Part shown: piece after piece, positions 57,920 to 64,000 of the stretch
Numbering within the stretch: position 1 is the stretch's first letter
How the letters are laid out: every line of letters begins with the position of its first letter
Origin: Deltaproteobacteria bacterium
GTDB taxonomy: Bacteria; Desulfobacterota; Syntrophia; Syntrophales; UBA5619
Assembly (NCBI GenBank): GCA_021372415.1
Contig: JAJFUM010000225.1
Coordinates: 1 to 64,000, forward strand
Length of the DNA: 64,000 nt
Reading direction: 5' to 3'
Made by a program: the position numbers and the translations under genes
The notes under the pieces: generated by a model
Told to the model about the DNA's origin: nothing
What the model saw: only the letters and a program-made list of their open reading frames with translations
The model's database searches: none

Positions 57920-58705
57920 ATGGAGGGAGAAGAGATCTATCGTTTTCTGGAGAAGCAATTCATTGACACATTTCTCGGTGAACTCATTCCAGGAATCTTT
58001 CATAACTACGCCAATCCCCTCAATGGCATCATGGGACGATCGAACCTCATGCAGCGACGTCTCCTGGATTTTGTGAAAAAGATTGAGGCCCGTTATCCTG
58101 ATGTGGAAAGAGAACTGGGTGCAGACTATAAGAAGCTCATCGCCGATATCAATGCAATTAATAACGAATCCGACAAGTTCCACGATATGTTCCGCGCCTC
58201 TTCCGGAAAATTCTACGCAATCGCGAACCATGGGGTGGAGACGTTAAACCTTTCGAAGCTCATAGAAGCGGAAATGGGCTTCTCGGATTTCTATCTGGAT
58301 TTCAAACATAACGTGAAAAAGGACATCCGGCTCGATCTCGATGTCCCTGATATATCAGGCATAACGGGTTACTATTCCATGGCCCTTTGGATGTTGATCC
58401 GCTTGGCTATGAGTGGGCTGAGGGACTGCCGCGATAAGGTCTTTTCCTTAGAGACTGGGCATCAGGAAGGGATCGTTTTCATAAAGATATCTGGAATGGG
58501 CAGGGAATTGATGGCGGGGTGGAAGGAGGGGCTTGTCGATTCCCGCATCTCTCCGATGGATGGGACCGAGCGACACAATCTGTCCTGTGCACTCTTGCTT
58601 CTGAAACAGGGCAGTAAGGATGTGGGCCTTTCCTATGATGAGAATATCGAGACGCTGACCATCAGCGTTCCTTATCGCCATGCCAAGGAACAGCAGAGGA
58701 ACTAA
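57920..58705 (+). CDS. Probable histidine phosphotransferase with a degenerate kinase fold
   Basis: 261 aa, no membrane segment. His28 lies in GIFHNYANPLNGIMG, clearly an H-box, but the residue after His is Asn where active kinases have Glu or Asp. The C-terminal half looks like a worn ATPase domain with no recognisable N, G1 or G2 box. This combination suggests a phosphotransfer protein (as in ChpT or Spo0B) rather than a kinase. ATG 57920 follows an AAGGGGGA site. It lies among flagellar genes and could link CheA-like or PAS kinase phosphate to the NtrC-family regulator; that link is inference. Confidence 0.6.
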   Translation: MEGEEIYRFLEKQFIDTFLGELIPGIFHNYANPLNGIMGRSNLMQRRLLDFVKKIEARYPDVERELGADYKKLIADINAINNESDKFHDMFRASSGKFYAIANHGVETLNLSKLIEAEMGFSDFYLDFKHNVKKDIRLDLDVPDISGITGYYSMALWMLIRLAMSGLRDCRDKVFSLETGHQEGIVFIKISGMGRELMAGWKEGLVDSRISPMDGTERHNLSCALLLLKQGSKDVGLSYDENIETLTISVPYRHAKEQQRN

Positions 58706-58706
58706 T

Positions 58707-59174
58707 TTGAATTTCTTAACATATTACCAGCTCATCATCGATGTCGTCTTCTTTGTCACGATCCTGCTTTTGTTGCATCGTTTGAGCGGGAAGATTGCCA
58801 AGAGACGTTCAGCCGTCGATGCGTCCATGATGGACGAGTTTAAAGACGTTATGACGGAATCTCAAACCGTCACTCACCAGTTCGTTGAGGCAATAGAAGA
58901 GAATGTCCAGGCGTTGAATAGGCTCAGTCATCAGCTTGATGAAAAGGAAAAAAGACTGGTCACCCTTCTGGCGCAAGCCGATTCGGCCATCAAGTCCATG
59001 GAGGCCAAGAAGGAAAAACCGGAAGCGATCCCCCAGGTGGAGGGATACGAGGGGGTTGTAAAAATGGTTCAGCAGGGTCTGAGCCGTGAGGAGGTATCAA
59101 GACGAACGGGATTCTCCGAAGGGGAGATCAGTCTCGTGATGGAACTGGTCCGCGTTAGGAAAGAAAAAGGATAG
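58707..59174 (+). CDS. DUF2802-like membrane-anchored protein
   Basis: 155 aa. An N-terminal membrane helix (about residues 5-26, YQLIIDVVFFVTILLLLH) is followed by a coiled coil of about 80 residues. A C-terminal helix-turn-helix-like segment ends it (VKMVQQGLSREEVSRRTGFS). The layout resembles DUF2802 proteins found near chemotaxis and flagellar genes, whose function is unknown. TTG 58707 is chosen with a GAGGA site; the ORF extends upstream into the previous gene. The gene is directly downstream of the phosphotransferase-like gene. Confidence 0.65.
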   Translation: MNFLTYYQLIIDVVFFVTILLLLHRLSGKIAKRRSAVDASMMDEFKDVMTESQTVTHQFVEAIEENVQALNRLSHQLDEKEKRLVTLLAQADSAIKSMEAKKEKPEAIPQVEGYEGVVKMVQQGLSREEVSRRTGFSEGEISLVMELVRVRKEKG

Positions 59175-59235
59175 CCCATTCGCTCGCTGAGTCTACCTTA
59201 TTGCAATTCTTCTGAATTCTTTCTTTAAAAAAATC

Positions 59236-59263
59236 TAAAGTTTTGCCCCCATCTATCCGATAT
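59236..59263 (+). promoter_or_regulatory. Sigma-28-like promoter
   Basis: TAAAGTTT (59236-59243) is a perfect -35 for flagellar sigma-28, and TCCGATAT (59256-59263) matches the GCCGATAA -10 at six of eight positions. The spacer is 12 bases instead of 11. It lies about 30 bases upstream of the small gene at 59290. Confidence 0.5.
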
Positions 59264-59289
59264 TAAGAGCGGAGAGAATTCACCAAGGG

Positions 59290-59511
59290 ATGGGTGCAGT
59301 CATGACAATATCAGCTTATCAAGTGGACAATGTCATCAAGGCATACAGCAAGCAGAGCAAAAAAGTATTGCCTTCTGATAACTTGCGGGAGTCTACTCTG
59401 GACCGATACCGCGATGTTGTGACGTTGTCCGGCAACGATGATATGAAGACGGACGCATATCAGAAGATTTCCTATAGCCTGCTGGATGTCATCACGAAGG
59501 ATAAAACATAG
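59290..59511 (+). CDS. Small protein, possibly FlgM-like
   Basis: 73 codons counting from ATG 59290 to the stop; ATG 59302 (MTISAYQVDNVIKAYSKQSK) is an alternative start. The N-terminal helix and a DVVTLSGND segment faintly recall the anti-sigma-28 factor FlgM, but similarity is too low to assert. A sigma-28-like promoter directly upstream would fit, since flgM is often transcribed by sigma-28. The protein has no membrane segment. I regard the gene as probably real because of the promoter and location, with function unknown. Confidence 0.5.
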   Translation: MGAVMTISAYQVDNVIKAYSKQSKKVLPSDNLRESTLDRYRDVVTLSGNDDMKTDAYQKISYSLLDVITKDKT

Positions 59512-59607
59512 GGATATTCTTTAGTTTTGGGGATCGGATGAAAATGCCCAACAGAAGACAGGTTTGCCCCGGGGAATGGCGATTCGGGCAATGGTGGTAA
59601 CGATACA

Positions 59608-61092
59608 ATGATGCAAAACCTACAAGTGGAGGAAATCCCGAGACTCAATAAGCGAATTCTGGTCGTGGACGATTACCCGCCGACGAGGCAGCTGATTATC
59701 GATGCCTTGAATCAGGCGGGTTATTACGCCATCAGCGAGGCTGAAAACGGTCAGGAGGCACTGGATAAATGCGCCGAAAATCACTTTGAACTGGTCATCA
59801 GTGATGTCATGATGCCCGGCATGGGGGGGATGGAACTCCTCAACCGGCTCAGGGAAGTCAGCTCAGATACCTCCATCATCATTATTACCGCCCATCCGGC
59901 TGTTGAATTGGCCGTATCCGCCATGAAGAGAGGGGCCGTGGATTTCCTGAAGAAGCCCTTCAATATCGATGACTTCTTATTGAAAGTCCATATCCATCTG
60001 GATGAGAATGCGCGATACAAAAAGGAAATCAAAGCCCAATCTGGCATCAACGAAATCCAGATTAAGGATAAGATTAGGGAACTGTCCGTTCATGGGTACA
60101 TCTATGATTCCTTTGAGAGCATCGAAGGGGACAATGAGTATATATTCAACAAACTCGTTGATTTGTCCCTGAACGTGGTCGATGGGGAGGAGTGTGCTCT
60201 GCTTCTGTTTGATGAGGAAGAGGGCCTGTTCCGACCGAAAGTCATCAAGAGCCATGATCGCAAAATCTACGAATCCAGGACAATACCCGCCCTCAAGCAG
60301 ATCTTTCAGGAAGTGGTCACCAAGAGAAGGGCATTGATGATCCACTCATCGGAACATCAGGAAATTGCACCCTCCCTGATCTGTGCGCCCCTGATGATCC
60401 GGAATAACATCTTCGGGATTCTGTGCATCCGCAAGAAGATCAACCGGGAATCGTTTACCTCCAAGGACTTGAGTTATATCATCAATCTGACCAAGAGGGC
60501 TTCCCTCAACATTGAAAATCAGATGCTGTACGAGAGCATCTACAGCAATGTCCTGGATACATTCCGGTCACTTGTCGCCTCTGTTCAGGTCCGTGATCAT
60601 TATACGGAAGAGCATTGCTTGAGGGTGAGGGATCTTTCGGCCAAGATCGCCGAGGAGATGCAGTGCAGCGACAAGGAGATAGAATCCTTGAAAATTGCCG
60701 CCATTCTGCACGATGTTGGAAAGATCGCCATCCCCGATCATATCCTGCTGAAGCCGGGCCGATTGACCGCGGAAGAGTTTGCCGTCATTAGAACCCACTC
60801 TGAAGCCGGTGAAAAGATCCTCAGACCGATTCTCCTTTTTGATCAGGAGAGAAGGATCATTCTTCACCATCACGAGCGTTGGGATGGCAAGGGTTATCCT
60901 GCAGGCCTGAAGGGAGAGGAGAGCCCGTTCCTTTCCAGAATATTGATGGTTGCAGATTCTTTCGATGCCATGACCAATACCCGGCCCTACAGGCCGGCCA
61001 TGAACTTGGATTATGCCTGTGAGGAGTTGAGGAAGAATCGGGATCTGCAGTTCGACGGGAGGGTGGTCGACGCCTTCTTGAAACAGATCTGA
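59608..61092 (+). CDS. Response regulator with HD-GYP cyclic-di-GMP phosphodiesterase
   Basis: 494 aa. An N-terminal receiver with phosphorylation site Asp66 (ISDVMMPGMGG) is followed by a GAF-like middle (about 160-305). A C-terminal HD-GYP domain has His368-Asp369 in ILHDVGKIAIP and the GYP of GKGYPAGL at 429-431. The downstream HHHERW and VADSFDAMT motifs are intact, so it should degrade cyclic di-GMP, opposing the GGDEF protein at 30462. ATG 59608 or 59611 is the start. It is convergent with the SLT gene. Confidence 0.9.
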   Translation: MMQNLQVEEIPRLNKRILVVDDYPPTRQLIIDALNQAGYYAISEAENGQEALDKCAENHFELVISDVMMPGMGGMELLNRLREVSSDTSIIIITAHPAVELAVSAMKRGAVDFLKKPFNIDDFLLKVHIHLDENARYKKEIKAQSGINEIQIKDKIRELSVHGYIYDSFESIEGDNEYIFNKLVDLSLNVVDGEECALLLFDEEEGLFRPKVIKSHDRKIYESRTIPALKQIFQEVVTKRRALMIHSSEHQEIAPSLICAPLMIRNNIFGILCIRKKINRESFTSKDLSYIINLTKRASLNIENQMLYESIYSNVLDTFRSLVASVQVRDHYTEEHCLRVRDLSAKIAEEMQCSDKEIESLKIAAILHDVGKIAIPDHILLKPGRLTAEEFAVIRTHSEAGEKILRPILLFDQERRIILHHHERWDGKGYPAGLKGEESPFLSRILMVADSFDAMTNTRPYRPAMNLDYACEELRKNRDLQFDGRVVDAFLKQI

Positions 61093-61151
61093 TCGGCATG
61101 ATCGTGCTCTGACCGACAGGAGAATGCCGCCTCGGAAGCAACTAAGACCGA

Positions 61152-61913
61152 TCAGACCTTTTGTTGTTCGTAGTAGCGTGTCACCGCGCTGACGTAGTGT
61201 CTTGTCTCGGCCGGCATCTGGCCGGATTTCTTTTCTAGATTTCCCATCCCCCAATTATAGGCGGCCAGTGCAAGCGGCACGTTCCCGTCATACCTTTTCA
61301 AAAGCATCTTAAGATAACGGGTTCCAGCCCAGATGTTCTCGCTGGGGTTGTAGGCATTCTGGACCCCCAAATCCTTGGCCGTTTCGGGCATCAGTTGCAT
61401 CAATCCCATGGCCCCTTTGGGGGAGGTGCTGTTTGCTTTGAAATTGCTTTCAACCTTGATCACGCTCTTGATCAGATCCGGGTCGACATCATGGGCCTGG
61501 GCGGCCTGCTGAATGATCGTGTCAATGGAATTTGACGAGCCTGGAGAAAGAACGTCATGATGAGAAACGTCATTATTTTGAGTTTCGTGATAATTATTTG
61601 ACGATTCTGGCGTGGGAACGATGAGCCGGTCAATCAACCCCAGATATGCGGTCTCGACGTTTTCCCCCGAATCGAAGCTCAGGGCACGGATCAGGCGGGC
61701 ATCCATTTGTGCTTTTACATTATTAATGATGTCAATAAGTTGTTCCTTGGAAAGGGGAGGGACTCCGTTGGATTGCTCCTGGCCTTTCTCATCGAGGGTC
61801 TGGCTGAGGAGTTCCTTGAAGGAATAGGTTTGAGGCCGTGAATCCCCGACCAGGGTCATACGGTCGGTACGGACTCTGTTAATCGGCACAATGTGATTGA
61901 CTGGAATGGTCAA
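61152..61913 (-). CDS. SLT-family lytic transglycosylase
   Basis: 253 aa. The C-terminal SLT domain (about 135-250) has the catalytic Glu in VIKVESNFKANSTSPKGAMG, then GLMQLMPETA and ALAAYNWGMGN, typical of goose-type or SLT enzymes that cut peptidoglycan. The N-terminal 120 residues are low in similarity and have no signal peptide or membrane segment. It may therefore be exported through the flagellar apparatus to open the wall for the rod. Its position beside flagellar genes supports that, as inference. Confidence 0.8.
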   Translation of the reverse strand: MTIPVNHIVPINRVRTDRMTLVGDSRPQTYSFKELLSQTLDEKGQEQSNGVPPLSKEQLIDIINNVKAQMDARLIRALSFDSGENVETAYLGLIDRLIVPTPESSNNYHETQNNDVSHHDVLSPGSSNSIDTIIQQAAQAHDVDPDLIKSVIKVESNFKANSTSPKGAMGLMQLMPETAKDLGVQNAYNPSENIWAGTRYLKMLLKRYDGNVPLALAAYNWGMGNLEKKSGQMPAETRHYVSAVTRYYEQQKV

Positions 61914-62145
61914 GATCTTCCTCCTGAACGTATCAACAATAGAATATCAACTTCCATGCCAAGGGATGGGGAGCTATGTCGTATTCCCAGGGTGATGATA
62001 CTGTAGCTGCTTGTTTTTATGTGATATTCTATGATTACGGAGAGGCAGTTTCCATTCACCTCTGTTGGGCCGGAAGTTCGATGAACCCGTCTCCATTCAA
62101 AAAGGCCCCCATAAAGACAACCAATCATTAGGATAACTGAAATAG

Positions 62146-62160
62146 TGGCATGATATTCGC
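62146..62160 (+). promoter_or_regulatory. Sigma-54-like promoter for the TPR gene
   Basis: TGGCAT-N5-TCGC keeps the GG and GC doublets at the correct spacing for a -24/-12 promoter. Transcription would start near 62172, about 37 bases upstream of ATG 62209. Confidence 0.45.
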
Positions 62161-62208
62161 CTAGATGTTCAGGGTGAAGCCACCACCATGGTTTTCAGGA
62201 GTGTCGTC

Positions 62209-62934
62209 ATGCAGGGAGAGATCAAGAGAGAAGACGCCGGACGTCTGACGAAGAAGCTCTTGGAATGCCGGCTGCATCTTCAAAAGGAGAACGTCTATTC
62301 TTGCCTCGCGGGATTCCGGGATATCCTCGAAAAGATGCAGACAACCAGGATGCTTCCCGTGGACGAAAAACAGCTGCGGCAGGATATCAATGCCTTCCAG
62401 ACCGAGTTGGCTTCGTCGAGGGCCTTCCGTCATCTCTATGGTCCCGTCACATTCGCTGATGATGATATCGCCACAACGCTCGATTTCATGAAGCAACTGA
62501 TCCAGATCAAGGAAGAGGAGATCGTGGCTGCGATGGAAGCCCAGCAGCAGGATGCGACCATGGAAGGTGCATCCGATGATCTCCAGAAACGGGTTCAGGA
62601 AATCATGGTGCCCACGGAAAAGGGTGATTTCTCCACGGCCAGAAGCATGGCAGAGAAGGACGAGGAAGCGGCCGATGCCTTGATTGAACTCTACAATTCA
62701 ATGGGGATTCAATACCGAATCGCCAAAGAATTCGACAAGGCCGTCACAACCTTTAAAAAGGCCCTTTTTGTACGGCCCGACGATGAAGGCCTCTATTACA
62801 ATATGGCAAGGTCCTTTATCGAAGCGGGGGATTGGAAATCGGCGAGCAACACCATCGATGAGGGGTTAAAAAGCAACCCGGAATTTCAAGAAGGCATAAA
62901 ACTTCAAGCCTTTATACGAAAAAAACTTATCTAG
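62209..62934 (+). CDS. TPR-repeat protein
   Basis: 241 aa, helical. Residues 160-241 carry two or three tetratricopeptide-type repeats ([22 protein letters not shown], in part), preceded by a charged helical N-terminal half with no known domain. No signal peptide. ATG 62209 is chosen because a CAGGAG site (62196-62201) is seven bases upstream. It is followed 20 bases later by a TPR-glycosyltransferase gene, so the two probably act together. A sigma-54-like promoter lies upstream. Confidence 0.7.
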   Translation: MQGEIKREDAGRLTKKLLECRLHLQKENVYSCLAGFRDILEKMQTTRMLPVDEKQLRQDINAFQTELASSRAFRHLYGPVTFADDDIATTLDFMKQLIQIKEEEIVAAMEAQQQDATMEGASDDLQKRVQEIMVPTEKGDFSTARSMAEKDEEAADALIELYNSMGIQYRIAKEFDKAVTTFKKALFVRPDDEGLYYNMARSFIEAGDWKSASNTIDEGLKSNPEFQEGIKLQAFIRKKLI

Positions 62935-62954
62935 TCATCGTCAGGACCATTCCA

Positions 62955-64000
62955 ATGGATTTTGGTAAGAACAGATTGAAACAGCTGGACCGGATGTTGA
63001 AAAAGGATCCGGATGCCTATGAAACGAATATGCAGATGGGGCTTTTCTATCTGCGGCAGGAGGATATCTCGGCCGCCATCCCCTATTTGGAAAAGGCAGC
63101 GGCCAAGTCGAAGGAATCGAAGCTGCTGTTTGTATTAGCCAATGCCCATAAAGCACTCGGCCATCAAGAGGTATGTGAGTCCTACTTTAAACAGGCTGTG
63201 GCTATCGATCCCAATAATTTCGAATATCTGCACAATTATGGCCTTTTCCTCCATTCGGCCAATCGATTGGACGAGGCCATCGACCTCCTCGGCCGGGCCG
63301 TTCTCCTGAAACCTCAAAATTTCGAACTCTATAACGACATCGGTGTCCTCTGTTACCGACAGAAGAGATATGACGAGGCGGTCCGCCATCTCCTCAAAGC
63401 CATACAGATCAATGGACAATATACCATTGCCGTCGTGAATCTCGGTTATGTCTATCTGGCCATGAACCGCTTTGCCGATGTCCAAAAGCTTATCGACCAG
63501 ATGGACCCTTCCCAGGCCGAAGACGGTGAACTGATCGAATTGAAACGGCAGTTGGGGGTGACCTTGACCCAGAATGGTCACACATCCGTGGATACGGAGG
63601 CCGATCTGTCCTTTTCAGACCAGCTGTTTCAGATCAAGCCCTTGAAAATCATCAAGGGGTTTGGAGACACCAAACGGTTTGAACCGATTGCCTTGTCTGT
63701 GGTGGTTCCTGTTTACAACGAGGAAGAGAACATTCCCCTCTTGTACCAAAAACTGATCGCGGTCCTTAGCACGCTCAAAGAGGCCTACGAAATCGTCTTT
63801 ATCGATGACGGCAGCACCGACGGGAGTCGGCGTGCCCTTGCCGTCATCGCCGCCGAGGACACCCATGTCAAGGTGATCCATTTCCGCAGAAACTACGGCC
63901 AGACGGCTGCTTTGAATGCCGGGTTCAAATATGCCCGCGGCAGCGTCGTGGTGACCATGGACGGGGATCTCCAGAACGATCCGGCCGATATCCCGAGACT
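62955..64000 (+). CDS. TPR-glycosyltransferase family 2 fusion (partial)
   Basis: At least 348 codons from ATG 62955; the gene runs off the right edge. The N-terminal half (about 1-200) has several tetratricopeptide repeats. From about residue 245 there is a family 2 glycosyltransferase with [15 protein letters not shown], the metal/nucleotide motif DDGSTDGS and DGDLQNDP, resembling polyprenyl-phosphate sugar transferases (DPM1/GtrB type). Fused TPR repeats may recruit a protein substrate; flagellin glycosylation is plausible given the neighbours but unproven. No stop codon or membrane segment is seen in the visible part. Confidence 0.82.
   Translation, partial: MDFGKNRLKQLDRMLKKDPDAYETNMQMGLFYLRQEDISAAIPYLEKAAAKSKESKLLFVLANAHKALGHQEVCESYFKQAVAIDPNNFEYLHNYGLFLHSANRLDEAIDLLGRAVLLKPQNFELYNDIGVLCYRQKRYDEAVRHLLKAIQINGQYTIAVVNLGYVYLAMNRFADVQKLIDQMDPSQAEDGELIELKRQLGVTLTQNGHTSVDTEADLSFSDQLFQIKPLKIIKGFGDTKRFEPIALSVVVPVYNEEENIPLLYQKLIAVLSTLKEAYEIVFIDDGSTDGSRRALAVIAAEDTHVKVIHFRRNYGQTAALNAGFKYARGSVVVTMDGDLQNDPADIPR

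Overview
The window is chromosomal DNA from a Gram-negative (lptD), flagellated and chemotactic bacterium. A Deltaproteobacteria-type (Desulfobacterota) host is the best guess. This rests on the gene mix: CheX, HDOD and HD-GYP proteins, an NtrC-family regulator with sigma-54 promoters, a CoA-transferase/GNAT fusion, an EF-Tu domain-2-like mini protein and a divergent MetK. It is an inference; no rRNA is present. No tRNA, CRISPR array, intact insertion sequence or phage was seen.

Region 1 (1-21,670, all +) is the fused rpoBC / str / S10 / spc / alpha superoperon: rpoB end, rpoC, rpsL, rpsG, tuf, rpsJ through rpmC-rpsQ, rplN through rplO, secY, map, infA, rpmJ, rpsM, rpsK, rpsD, rpoA, rplQ, closed by an intrinsic terminator. 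fusA is missing between rpsG and tuf, and adk is missing between secY and map. TTG and GTG starts are frequent. RpoC carries Arg70 where the first Cys of the N-terminal zinc site is expected.

Region 2 (21,700-41,300) is housekeeping and mixed: EF-Tu-domain-2-like protein, folC, lptD, rplM-rpsI, argC, cysS, cysteine desulfurase, a large lipobox-bearing hybrid kinase/GGDEF protein (-), an HD protein, a ModF-like twin ABC ATPase (-), a class IV aminotransferase, a patatin, a CoA-transferase/GNAT fusion and a divergent metK (-). Upstream of metK are, in order, a -35/-10 promoter, a SAM-II-like aptamer that starts almost at the predicted transcription start, and an intrinsic terminator. I read this as a SAM-sensing attenuator that feeds back on SAM synthesis.

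Region 3 (41,900-64,000) holds signalling, chemotaxis and flagellar genes: three CheX-like phosphatases, CheY-like regulators, a PAS hybrid kinase, an NtrC-family activator (-) divergent from cheR, then cheD, an HDOD protein, cheB, cheA, cheY and cheX. These are followed by fliH, fliI, a FliL-like protein, a probable histidine phosphotransferase with a degenerate kinase fold, a DUF2802-like protein, a small FlgM-like protein behind a sigma-28-like promoter, an HD-GYP response regulator, an SLT transglycosylase (-), a TPR protein behind a sigma-54-like promoter and a TPR-glycosyltransferase fusion that runs off the right edge. Together they describe a sigma-54/sigma-28 controlled motility locus with CheA-CheY-CheX phosphorelay control and CheR/CheB/CheD adaptation.
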